64,000 bases of DNA from Cordilura impudica (lineage: Eukaryota > Arthropoda > Insecta > Diptera > Scathophagidae), in contig OY821518.1 in NCBI GenBank assembly GCA_963682025.1, positions 32,196,032 through 32,260,031 of the forward strand, read 5' to 3'. Under the pieces are notes generated by a model that did not search any database, was not told the DNA's origin, and worked only from the letters and a program-made list of their open reading frames with translations. Every line of letters begins with the position of its first letter. The first letter of the stretch is position 1. Shown here in pieces: positions 1 to 11,404 of this stretch. Made by a program: the position numbers and the translations under genes.

Positions 1-2570
1 AATAAATCGCTGATGAAGGCTGAAATGCCAGAAACCGGTCCGATTAAGAATACAGTGCAGTTATGAATTTTTGAAATATATGCTTTCTTCTTCTTTACCA
101 CGCACCATTTAAACAAAATTAAAAATTGCATATTAATTACAGTAGTAATTGCAATATGTCTGAAAAATGACTATAAATCTAACAAACAAAAATATCTTTC
201 TTCGCTTCACAGCGTCATCTCAAATATATGTAAAGTGCATATGTAGGTATGTACAAAAACCGTATATCACATATGACAACTCTTACGAAAACTGAGAATA
301 GTGGAAATTAGAAGTAAAAATGCAAAAAATATTCAAAATTCAAAAATAACGATTGTTTGTTTGGACAGAGTTGTATCTTCTGAAATTAATACAAAGTAAA
401 GCTGTATGGTACGAAAACTGAAACTAACCACACTGCTCGTAGGCCTGACTTTAGGTGAGTGTGTTAAAGCGCTGACCAAAAAGTGCAAGTACGAGTGTAT
501 GTGAAGGTTCACGGTTCAAAACCTCACGGCCGCTCTAAGTAGAAAAAAAAAAAAATTTCATATAGAAACAACCTATTCAATTAAAACATAACAATTATCA
601 CAATGTTCAATAAATCGCTGATGAAGGCTGAAATGCCAGAAACCGGTCCGATTAAGAATACAGTGCAGTTATGAATTTTTGAAATATATGCTTTCTTCTT
701 CTTTACCACGCACCATTTAAACAAAATTAAAAATTGCATATTAATTACAGTAGTAATTGCAATATGTCTGAAAAATGACTATAAATCTAACAAACAAAAA
801 TATCTTTCTTCGCTTCACAGCGTCATCTCAAATATATGTAAAGTGCATATGTAGGTATGTACAAAAACCGTATATCACATATGACAACTCTTACGAAAAC
901 TGAGAATAGTGGAAATTAGAAGTAAAAATGCAAAAAATATTCAAAATTCAAAAATAACGATTGTTTGTTTGGACAGAGTTGTATCTTCTGAAATTAATAC
1001 AAAGTAAAGCTGTATGGTACGAAAACTGAAACTAACCACACTGCTCGTAGGCCTGACTTTAGGTGAGTGTGTTAAAGCGCTGACCAAAAAGTGCAAGTAC
1101 GAGTGTATGTGAAGGTTCACGGTTCAAAACCTCACGGCCGCTCTAAGTAGAAAAAAAAAAAAAAAAAATTCATATAGAAACAACCTATTCAATTAAAACA
1201 TAACAATTATCACAATGTTCAATAAATCGCTGATGAAGGCTGAAATGCCAGAAACCGGTCCGATTAAGAATACAGTGCAGTTATGAATTTTTGAAATATA
1301 TGCTTTCTTCTTCTTTACCACGCACCATTTAAACAAAATTAAAAATTGCATATTAATTACAGTAGTAATTGCAATATGTCTGAAAAATGACTATAAATCT
1401 AACAAACAAAAATATCTTTCTTCGCTTCACAGCGTCATCTCAAATATATGTAAAGTGCATATGTAGGTATGTACAAAAACCGTATATCACATATGACAAC
1501 TCTTACGAAAACTGAGAATAGTGGAAATTAGAAGTAAAAATGCAAAAAAAATATTCAAAATTCAAAAATAACGATTGTTTGTTTGGACAGAGTTGTATCT
1601 TCTGAAATTAATACAAAGTAAAGCTGTATGGTACGAAAACTGAAACTAACCACACTGCTCGTAGGCCTGACTTTAGGTGAGTGTGTTAAAGCGCTGACCA
1701 AAAAGTGCAAGTACGAGTGTATGTGAAGGTTCACGGTTCAAAACCTCACGGCCGCTCTAAGTAGAAAAAAAAAAAAAAAAAAAAATTTCATATAGAAACA
1801 ACCTATTCAATTAAAACATAACAATTATCACAATGTTCAATAAATCGCTGATGAAGGCTGAAATGCCAGAAACCGGTCCGATTAAGAATACAGTGCAGTT
1901 ATGAATTTTTGAAATATATGCTTTCTTCTTCTTTACCACGCACCATTTAAACAAAATTAAAAATTGCATATTAATTACAGTAGTAATTGCAATATGTCTG
2001 AAAAATGACTATAAATCTAACAAACAAAAATATCTTTCTTCGCTTCACAGCGTCATCTCAAATATATGTAAAGTGCATATGTAGGTATGTACAAAAACCG
2101 TATATCACATATGACAACTCTTACGAAAACTGAGAATAGTGGAAATTAGAAGTAAAAATGCAAAAAATATTCAAAATTCAAAAATAACGATTGTTTGTTT
2201 GGACAGAGTTGTATCTTCTGAAATTAATACAAAGTAAAGCTGTATGGTACGAAAACTGAAACTAACCACACTGCTCGTAGGCCTGACTTTAGGTGAGTGT
2301 GTTAAAGCGCTGACCAAAAAGTGCAAGTACGAGTGTATGTGAAGGTTCACGGTTCAAAACCTCACGGCCGCTCTAAGTAGAAAAAAAAAAAAAAAAAAAA
2401 TTTCATATAGAAACAACCTATTCAATTAAAACATAACAATTATCACAATGTTCAATAAATCGCTGATGAAGGCTGAAATGCCAGAAACCGGTCCGATTAA
2501 GAATACAGTGCAGTTATGAATTTTTGAAATATATGCTTTCTTCTTCTTTACCACGCACCATTTAAACAAA
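1..2570. repeat. ~610-bp tandem satellite, 4.2 copies
   Basis: A unit beginning AATAAATCGCTGATGAAGG starts at 1, 609, 1221, 1839 and 2454, giving units of 608, 612, 618 and 615 bp. Copies are almost identical. Most of the length change comes from one poly(A) run of 13, 18, 21 and 20 A in successive units, plus a small A-run change near 1543. The array runs off the left edge and breaks off near 2570 in the fifth copy. No reading frame is conserved. The near-identity suggests recent amplification or homogenisation. Confidence 0.97.
442..553 (+). repeat. tRNA-like (SINE-like) module inside each satellite unit
   Basis: Each unit holds a segment resembling a long-variable-arm tRNA. There is an A-box-like TAGGTGAGTGTGTT near 452-465 and a B-box-like GGTTCAAAACC at 513-523, then CTCACGGCCGC and a poly(A) run at 541-553. 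GGCC at 442 and GGCC near 528 could pair as an acceptor-like stem. A tRNA-type head followed by oligo(A) is the layout of a tRNA-derived SINE. The same module recurs near 1050, 1668 and 2280. No intact tRNA fold was confirmed, so this is a tRNA-like relic and not a tRNA gene. Confidence 0.5.
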
Positions 2571-2655
2571 AAAGTATTGATTTTTGAATTGGCTAAGTTG
2601 AGAAATAAAGTTGCCTAGAAGTTGCACTCGAATTTCGAGCGCAGGAATCTGCTAG
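2571..2655 (+). mobile_element. Helitron-like 3' terminus
   Basis: The segment ends in a hairpin (CTCGAATTTCGAG), then CAGGAATCTGCTAG, followed by T. It matches, reversed, the ends at 22635 and 32120. A subterminal hairpin followed by CTAG with insertion before T is the Helitron 3' signature. The satellite abuts it directly, so the array may be internal to a larger Helitron whose 5' end is outside the window. Confidence 0.6.
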
Positions 2656-3656
2656 TAATTATTATTACTTATGGGCACCCTAATCGAAAAATTAAAAGAT
2701 TTTTCTGAAATATTCAATATTAATTAAATTAAAGAGCTTTCCTTAGTTGCGATGGCGAGATATCGCTCCACAAAGTTTAAGTACATATTTTGATAGTTTT
2801 GTTTATTTCTAAAAGCATTTTCTCTTTACAATTTACATTCCTAGTTGTAATTGTGCAATTGCAGTGTTATCGCAAAACTTTTATTGTTGTAACAACCAAC
2901 CATAAAATAACAAATATCAAATAACGGTAACAATTTTAATTTGCTTTTAATGATATTCTAAGATAACGTCACGTCAGACAAAAACGATTTATTTTCATTA
3001 TTTCTCCGCTGGCAATCGCAAGTGTGTGAAATTTTTCAATTTAACAAAGTAATTAAAATAAAAAAACTTGGTTATTAAAAAAATTGTTAAATATACAATA
3101 TTATATTTAAAAAGTGTATAGCATTACCCAAAACGCTATGGGTAAAAATTAAAATCAGATTTCTTAGGCTGAGATAAGCCGTAATATGGGGAAAAAAAAG
3201 CATTTCATAAAATATACTCATGGCAGATTTTTGGCAGCTTTCGGGTAAAAACTTTTATGTTGCTAATGCTCGAAGAGGAAGTTGTAAAACACAAAAAAAA
3301 GTGCCCCAAAATGTGTAAGATTTTAAACGGACATGGACCACCTGTTACAGAAAAGTGATAGAAATCATTATAAAATTCCTAATGGAGGGTTTTTGGAAAA
3401 GGTCACTAAGTTCATAAATAGAACTATAAAAAATATCTCTTAATATAATTTCAATTAAATTAAAAAAAAATAAAATAAAAATTGAGGTTCAATGGTTTCC
3501 TTATTATTATATTTTACTTGTATTAAGATTTGTTCGATCTCTCTCCTTAGTACCGAGAATACGCTGAAGAGAACAAAAATCAGCTCTTAAGCCATTTCAA
3601 TGTGTTTAATGCAGTGGATTCGTTTACTGGTTATTATTCGTATCGATTAATCTAGT
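2656..3656. other. AT-rich non-coding stretch
   Basis: No coding region, RNA gene or clear repeat was recognised. Only short AT-rich runs are visible. Confidence 0.6.
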
Positions 3657-4135
3657 TATACCCTCCACCCCAGTGTGCAGAGGGTATATATAAGTTTGTC
3701 ATTCCGTTTGTAATAATTAGAAAGAAAATTTTGGACCCCATAAAATATATATATTTGTGATCCTTATAACAAGCGGAGTTGATATAGCAATGTCCGTCTG
3801 TGGAAATCACGATGACGGCTCGTGCTCGTTGGCAAAAAAAAATGATTCATTAACATCCTGAGAAGTTTGCTATTTAAAATCGTCCAAATCGGTTAAAAAC
3901 GTCCCGAAAATTGAATAAAGAAGTAAAAAAAGTCTTGAACAAATATGATTTGTCTATGTTGTTCTTGTCACGATCACGCCCTCAATAGGATAACTGGGGC
4001 ACTCGTTTTTAGTGAGAATGATTGACCAACATCATGAGAAGGTTTCATGAAAATCGGTTTAATAGGTCCCGAGAAATCACTAAAGTAAAAAAATCATGTG
4101 AGTCCGATCACAAGGCAGATGTGTAAACATCTAAT
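3657..4135 (+). mobile_element. INE-1/DINE-1-like element
   Basis: It opens with TATACCCTCCACCCC, then AGAGGGTATATA, ACCCCATAAAATATATATAT, GTGATCCTTATAAC and AATGTCCGTCTG. This is the order known from the 5' end of Drosophila INE-1 (DNAREP1). It closes with the hairpin AGATGTGTAAACATCT at 4117-4132. Similar closing segments occur near 36990 and 42660. There is no coding capacity. INE-1-type elements are non-autonomous relatives of Helentrons. Confidence 0.75.
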
Positions 4136-4189
4136 AATTAAAGAAAACATCAACATCATATATTCCAGTGCATAAAAAATAAGTCGATT

Positions 4190-6020
4190 ATGCTGTTTTC
4201 TGAAATTCAATTGATGTTTTCTGAAATGCAATTGATGTTTTCTGAAATTCAATCGATGTTTTCTGAAATACAGTTAATGTTTTCAGCAATTCAAATGATG
4301 CTTTTTGAAATTCTATTGATGTTTTCTGAAATTCTAATTATGTTTTCTGAAATTCAAATGATGTTTTCTGAAATACAATTGATGTTTTCTGAGATACAAT
4401 TGATGTTTTCTGAAATTATATTGATGTTTTCTGAAATTCTTTTTATGTTTTCTGAAATTCAATTGATGTTTTCTGAAATACAATTGATGTTTTCTGAAAT
4501 ACAATTGATGTTTTCTGAAATTCTTTTTATGTTTTCTGAAATTCAATTGATGTTTTCTGAAATACAATTGATGTTTTCTGAAATACAATTGATGTTTTCT
4601 GAAATTCTATTGATGTTTTCTGAAATTCTATTGATGTTTTCTTAAATTCAATTGAAGTTTTCTGAAACTCGAATGATGTTTCCTGAAATTATATTGATGT
4701 TTTCTGAAATTCTATTTATGTTTTCTGAAATTCAAATGATGTTTTCTGAAACTCGAATGATGTTTTCTGAAATTATATTGATGTTTTCTGAAATTATATT
4801 GATGTTTTCTGAAATTCAATTGATGTTTTCTGAAACTCGAATGATGTTTTCTGAAATTATATTGATGTTTTCTGAAATTCTATTTATGTTTTCTGAAATT
4901 CAAATGATGTTTTCTGAAACTCGAATGATGTTTTCTGAAATTATATTGATATTTTCTGAAATTCTATTGATGCTTTCTGAAATTCAAATGATGTTTTCTG
5001 AAATTATATTGATGTTTTCTGAAATTCTATTTATGTTTTCTGAAATTCAAATGATGTTTTCTGAAATTATATTGATGGTTTCTGAAATACAATTGATGTT
5101 TTCTGAAATTCTATTGATGCTTTCTGAAATTCTATTTATGTTTTCTGAAATTCAAATGATGTTTTCTGAAATACAAATGATGTTTTCTGAAATACAATTG
5201 ATGTTTTCTGAAATTCAATTGATGTTTTCTGAAACTCGAATGATGTTTCCTGAAATTATATTGATGTTTTCTGAAATTCTATTTATGTTTTCTGAAATTC
5301 AAATGATGTTTTCTGAAACTCGAATGATGTTTTCTGAAATTATATTGATGTTTTCTGAAATTATATTGATGTTTTCTGAAATTCAATTGATGTTTTCTGA
5401 AACTCGAATGATGTTTTCTGAAATTATATTGATGTTTTCTGAAATTCTATTTATGTTTTCTGAAATTCAAATGATGTTTTCTGAAACTCGAATGATGTTT
5501 TCTGAAATTATATTGATATTTTCTGAAATTCTATTGATGCTTTCTGAAATTCAAATGATGTTTTCTGAAATTATATTGATGTTTTCTGAAATTCTATTTA
5601 TGTTTTCTGAAATTCAAATGATGTTTTCTGAAATTATATTGATGGTTTCTGAAATACAATTGATGTTTTCTGAAATTCTATTGATGCTTTCTGAAATTCT
5701 ATTTATGTTTTCTGAAATTCAAATGATGTTTTCTGAAATACAAATGATGTTTTCTGAAATACAATTGATGTTTTCTGAAATTCAATTGATGTTTTCTGAA
5801 ACTCGAATGATGTTTTCTGAAAATATATTGATGTTTTCTGAAATTCTATTTACGTTTTCTGAAATTCAAATGATGTTTTCTGAAACTAGAATGATGTTTT
5901 CTGAAATTGTATTAATGTTTTCTGAAATTCTATTGATGTTTTCTGAAATTCAATTGATGTTTTCTTAAATTATATTGATGTTTTCTGAAATTCTATTTAT
6001 GTTTTCTGAAATTCAAATGA
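4190..6020. repeat. 21-bp minisatellite with 567-bp higher-order repeat
   Basis: About 85 copies of a 21-bp unit close to ATGTTTTCTGAAATTCAAT occur in tandem. The distinctive variant TTTCCTGAAATT recurs at 4680 and 5247, exactly 567 bp (27 units) apart, and the intervening variants repeat in the same order, so a 27-unit block was duplicated. A third, diverged block begins near 5815. Open frames of 151 and 438 codons on + and 84 codons on - exist only because 21 is a multiple of 3. The array follows a DINE-like element directly, the same position that heptamer arrays occupy in other copies here. Confidence 0.95.
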
Positions 6021-6029
6021 TTTTTTTAC

Positions 6030-6895
6030 GATTTTTTTGTATGAGTTTTTTTAATGCGGTCCCTAACCCTCGCACAAAGACAGGTTTGAGTGTATTTTTT
6101 TATGATACGATTTTCCTACGCTTTTCCTTACTTGGATGACGGTATTATATATTGCATTTTATATTAAAATGTCGTCATGTGTTAAATTGATTTATGATGT
6201 ACAATGGAACTTAAAGCTATTATTAACTAATTAAATTTAATTAAAATTTCAACTAACAAAATTTATTTATATTATATCCTAGTTATTGGAAAATATTACA
6301 AATTTATATCAATTTAATGCTTAGTAAGAATCAATTTAATGCTTAATAGTAATAATTACTAAAAATGTTTATTAATGAAAGTTGCTAACATATAATTGTT
6401 TATATGGTCTGAGGCGTTGCCAACTAACTATATTGAAAAAAGTACGAACAAAGACAACCATGTCAGTTAACACTGCTTTTGCATTATCTTTACTTGCATT
6501 CTATTATTACATCGTCATTCGTACGTAATAAAAACAGAAAAAAAAAGATTTCTTTAGAACTCAAATAAAACTTAAGAAAATACAGAAATATTTTGGTGGA
6601 ATTCTACAAATCGTTGTGGTTTGTGAATAAAAACTTAATTATAGTTTATTGAGGAATAAAGTATTTATAAAAATTCACATCAAAAATTCCACAAAATGCA
6701 GTCGGCTAGTAAAATAAATAATGTGTACACTATTTGACAAATAGTTGGTCAGGTAGTGTTCAAGAAAATGTTTAAAAAGAAAAAATGGTATCAAATAATT
6801 GGTCTATGGAGCTAATTTGAAAATTAAAAAAAGTGTTAAAAACACGAGTTACTTAGGTTTGTCTCTCCTACCACAATTCCAATTTCGAATGCATT
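6030..6895. other. AT-rich non-coding stretch
   Basis: Nothing recognisable was found between the minisatellite and the left inverted repeat at 6896. Confidence 0.6.
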
Positions 6896-9612
6896 GGGTA
6901 ATTGAGTAGTCCAGTTGCAAACACCGCTATGTTAAAATAAGAAAATTTTGAGAAAATCGATTAAAACTTCTAGCCCTGAAATGGAGTTATGAAAATTTAT
7001 ATTACTACATATGATTGAAAAGTATTATCACAGGGAGCCATTTGTCTATAATAAATAAAATCACGCTTTAATAGGAATCTTTTAATTTGTATTTTTAATT
7101 TGAACATAGCCAGTTTTGCAAATTTATTTTTAACATAGACACTTTTGCAGTTGTATAAAATTAACATAACAAGTTTTAAATCGGTACTACACAGAAATGT
7201 TAAATCTAAATAAATATTATACTCTTGTTTCTTCTTCATCATCCATTAAAGTGTCTTCGGTATCGGTTGCTTGTTCTAATGCAGCCTCATCTTCGTCTTC
7301 TTGGAGAAATCTATAATATTTTAGACTATCGACAGTAGCCCAATCCTCTCCAAAATGTTTCGTGAGTAGGCTTCTCACATCATTTAATTTTGCCGATTTT
7401 ACAGGAACGCCTACATTGATCAAAGCAGGTTCAATGTGTTCATATGATTTACCTCTTTTACAAATATTGCCATAATTATTCAATTCCGATACATAATGCA
7501 ATTCCCCTTTCACGCCAATTTTACCATTTTTATCTTTTTGCAAAAAGAATCTCTTCGAGGCATTAAATTGGAAATGCCAGAATCCAGGCAATTTGAGTAC
7601 GGTTCTTGTAATTGATTTCCAATCATAAAAATTGAAGTCTCTGCCAAGTCTCAGTACCGTGCCATATTGTTTGAAAATATCAAAATACGCTTCTGGTTCT
7701 GCAATCACTTCTAGAGACCGTGTTGCCCTTTCGATATTTCCAAAAATACGGTCGGGAGGCAAAAATGAATGCCCCACAATGGGGAATATTACTGTAATAT
7801 TTGTTATATTATTTGGAGCCTTAGTTTTTAACCAATACGCGAGCATTCCCAATACTATTGAATTCTTATTTTGCCCCCCACAGCCATCGCAAAATAACTT
7901 AACATGATTTACAGTGTCTTCAAAAGTTGTATTCATCAGTCGATGAAATAATGCTGAAGCTATCTGATTGGATCCTTTCAAGGCCTCTGGTTCCAGCCAA
8001 GTGTAGATAAATGTATTTGAAATATTTTGCGGGCCATTGGAAGGTCCTTCACAAATTGTTAAATTATATACATAAAGCTGACGGCTAAAGTATGCACTTT
8101 GGTCGGGAACTTTAGGTAATACTAAATTTTTTTGACAATCGAAAGATAGTATAATTTCGTTATCTTGAGGACTTTTAAGGTTAGTGTAAAACCATTTAGC
8201 CTTTAACTTGTGAATCCGAAGTTGTGCCATTTTTAATTGTTTTTTAGCTGGATTGCGTTCACGTGCAATAGCCTCCTTTAACTGGATGCACTTTGAGCAG
8301 GCATCTGTAGCCGGCGTTTTAAAACTTAAATTAAAGTGTTTGTTAAATACACCTCGAAAATATTCGTACTTAACTGGATCATTTTCTGGATTATTATTAT
8401 AACTGTCATGAAGTTTTTTTATATTGAGCTGGCTGGATAAGTATTGCACAGTAGATCTTCCTCGCATATAATGTGATTCTATACTTTTAAGTCCCTTTAT
8501 GAACGCCTTAACCGATTCAAAACGATCAGAATACCGTAAAGATTTTCTATCACCGCCTCTTCTCTCTTTCGGGAGTTCCATTGTAATTAAATGGTTTTTA
8601 CAAATTCTTTGTAATCGGTCCCTAGATACTCCCAAAATAGTAGTAAACGCTTTCTGGCACACTTTCTTTAATATAATTTCGAGTTTTCCATTGGATTTCT
8701 GAACCTTTTTTGGTATAAAATAATATATTGTTTGAGATTTTCTTGTTCCTTCTTTTTTCGGTGTTCGTGATATACAATATTTCAATAAAAATGTATCCTG
8801 AGAAATCTTGCTTGACGATGAATAAAAATGGTGGTAAAATTTATTGTAGTCCTTTTGGGATAACTCGCTGCACTTGTAGCCTTGTTTTGAATTTCCATGC
8901 ACACACTCTGGTATTTTTGGCGGACCTTTAGGTTTGTGTCTGAAGCAGAAGAGAGAAGCACTCAAAATACATTTGTGCAGAAAATGCATGACGAGGATAA
9001 CCTTACCTGTTCGACTTTGCAACTTCTCTCTTCCATGTTGATTTATCAGCAATTTTTTTCCGTCCTCTTCCATTTGGTGCTTCATTAACTTCGATTTCTT
9101 GAACGTCCATTATTTACAAGTAGAATAATATCACAAAAAGATTATTTTATTTACGTACGTTGAATAATATCACAAAAATATTATTTTTTTTAAGTACGTT
9201 GAATAATAACACGAAAAGATTATTTTATTTACGTGCGTTTGAAATTCAACAATAAATGAACAGTTCAATAAACAACAATAACAATAAATGAACAGTTCAG
9301 TTACTGACACATACAGTCAAGATGAGGGCATTCGCAAAAGTCACTACGTAACATGCCAACATTTGAAAAATTTTATGTAACTTACAGTGATTTGAGTAGT
9401 CCAGTTGCAAACACCGCGATGTTAATTTAATATAGACAGTTTTGCAGCAGTATTGAATATTTAACCAGAATTTACGCGTAACTTACCGAGTTTTGAACGA
9501 GACTGATAAGGGCTAAGGGAGGCATTTTAAAAAACAAATAAAATGGCGGCTTTAACAGAATTTTTTTTTTTTTTAACTTAGCGGTGTTTGCAACTGGACT
9601 ACTCAATTGCCC
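6896..9612 (-). mobile_element. TIR DNA transposon with DUF7869-type transposase
   Basis: Inverted termini of about 32 bp, GGGYAATTGAGTAGTCCAGT continuing to AACACCGC, lie at 6896-6927 and inverted at 9581-9612. They differ by one base. A third, direct copy of the terminal motif lies inside the right end at 9395-9420. Between the coding region and the right end, three ~48-bp repeats with GAATAATATCACAAAAAGAT (about 9123-9245) are plausible transposase-binding repeats. No convincing target-site duplication was found. The single gene is intact, so the element may be autonomous. The superfamily is uncertain. Confidence 0.8.
7217..9110 (-). CDS. DUF7869-type DDE-like transposase, two exons
   Basis: Exon 1 is 9007-9110, the intron is 8940-9006 (67 bp, GTAAGG...TTCAG), and exon 2 is 7217-8939. 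The spliced product is 608 residues. The start at 9110 (MDVQEIEVNEAPNGRGRKK) replaces the in-frame ATG at 9085, whose frame would read through the intron. The N-terminal region is basic and Cys-containing, with CSKC near residue 249. The probable catalytic core has D302 in SFDCQKN, D386 in CDGCGGQNKN and E438 in FGNIERA, with GHSFLPPDR at 424-432. From memory this matches insect proteins annotated DUF7869. The acidic C-terminus ends DDEEETRV. There is no internal stop. Calling it a transposase is inference from the three acidic residues and the flanking inverted repeats. Transcription runs from the right TIR inward. Confidence 0.8.
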
Positions 9613-9636
9613 ATGAACAGTTTCTCTTGAAAATAT

Positions 9637-9775
9637 TTTTTCACCAATACAATCATAAGTCACACAGCGTTATCTCCTTCAGCTCACACCGATATAAGTT
9701 ACGCTGTTTTTGTGATTGTATTGTGAAATAGAAATTTACCCCCCTGCGCGTATAGATGTTTACACATCAAAAATT
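9637..9775. mobile_element. DINE-like right-end fragment
   Basis: CACCAATACAATCATAAGTC through CCCCTGCGCGTATAGATG and TTTACACATC matches segments near 38005-38145, 42405-42515 and 44290-44370. It is a detached end of the composite DINE-like family, placed 24 bp from the right end of the preceding transposon. Confidence 0.65.
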
Positions 9776-11404
9776 TAAAAAAATATATGTTTCTGTATTG
9801 TTCTTGTTATTCTAAATGTTGTTGTGTGCATTAAATGTTGTATTGTTGTCATAGTTGGACTTGTTGTTTTTGTGGTCGTTGTGATAATAATATAATGAAA
9901 ACTAACCTTTGTACATTTTTTTATGAACTCTGATAGAAAAATTTAATAGTTTCCATTGCTTTGGCATCACAAAAAAAATTTGTTGTATCATTTTTGTCAT
10001 CGCTACGAGCCCGCCTACAAAGTTTCAGATCGATTGGGTCACGGTAAAGGGGTTAAAAATCGATCCAAAATTTTGACTACAAGCAGACAAGCAGACACTA
10101 CGAGTTAATATAAAGGGAGTAAAAATTCACCAACACCTGAAGCAAATAATGCTAAACTATAAAAAAAAAACAATGTAAATTTACCGAAAAAAAATTTTAT
10201 GTAGGTATTAATATATTTAAAGAAAACACAACAATAACTTTTGATGTTGTATTTTTTGTATGTAATATTTACATATACATACATATATTAAATAATAAAA
10301 TAATACACATATATTCTATATATGTATATCCATAATAACCGAATGTAAGAAATAAATCGGTATATTATTTTATTTATATAAAATTCTGCAATATTTTGTT
10401 TTAGGGAAAATACATTTCTTTTGCATTAACAGAGTGTCACTTCAGTGTGACTATGCCACAGTAGATGGCGCCCCAATTTTTTGTTCTAATTAGCTTTGCA
10501 ATAGTTATTTCTATTTTAACATGAATGTCAACATTTTCAATTAGATATCAAACACAACAATGTTAAAAGTATACACAGAGCTGAGTAAAGAAGAAGCAAT
10601 GAGTTTTTTGCTTTCAAAACAGTTCTATATAGTTATATAAAATTATTATTCTGCTTTACCTACAAAATATCTGATTGCGATTACATATAATTTTTAAAAA
10701 TTGTTTATAACTCCTAAAGCATTATTATTCACATAAATTCAAAATTTTCCATTCAAATTTAAGAAAATATCAATACTAAAAATTGGAATTCAGATTTCCA
10801 GTTATAAATTAGAAAATGTCAATTGAATTTCCGAAAATCATATTAAAACGTCGGAAATGATAACTTGGAATTAAGAAGACATCAATTGAATTTTAAAATT
10901 ATAAATTTTATTCTTTAAACACATTTAAAATTGTTTAAAAATGTTAACATTAAAAAAAAAAAAAAAATATTGCCATTCAAGAGACTTTAATAGCATTTCA
11001 GGATAAGAAAACATTAATTTTAATTCAATGAAGTTTAGAAAACCTCAAATGATATTAAAGAATTGCGAACATAAAACTTTTTACATAAATAAAGCGCAAT
11101 TTGATGAGAATGTTATTTATATATTATTTTTCACAATTTTTTTGGATGGAGATTTGAGGTTTTTTAGAAAATAAAGATAACAAATTATTTTATTTAAAAT
11201 TTTTGAGTCATTTGGTTTTTTGCGTTTGGCATCCCTAATTTGAACCATGATGACTTCAAAATTTGACCCAAAAAATTGAAGTTCGATAATAATTCCCAGG
11301 TAGTAGTATTTGGAGTCCATAAATGAAAATATATTTTATTAACATAATTTAATTCAAAATCAAAAGTTTGCATCACTGGATTAGATTTTGTATTGTAAGC
11401 AGAG
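9776..11404. other. AT-rich non-coding stretch
   Basis: No gene was recognised. It includes a short TACATACATATA-rich microsatellite near 10260-10330 and a segment near 10015-10100 that resembles degraded DINE sequence. Confidence 0.55.

Noticed and set aside
1..2570. True tRNA genes in the satellite
   Set aside because: Box-like motifs exist but I could not build a cloverleaf with a clear anticodon arm, so it is described as a SINE-like relic.
4190..5968. Open frames of 151 and 438 codons with MFSEIQL repeats
   Set aside because: The DNA is a 21-bp minisatellite. Period divisible by 3 keeps frames open on both strands, with no start context or non-repeat sequence.
4190..6020. CRISPR array
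   Set aside because: Repeats are contiguous with no spacers, and the genome is eukaryotic.
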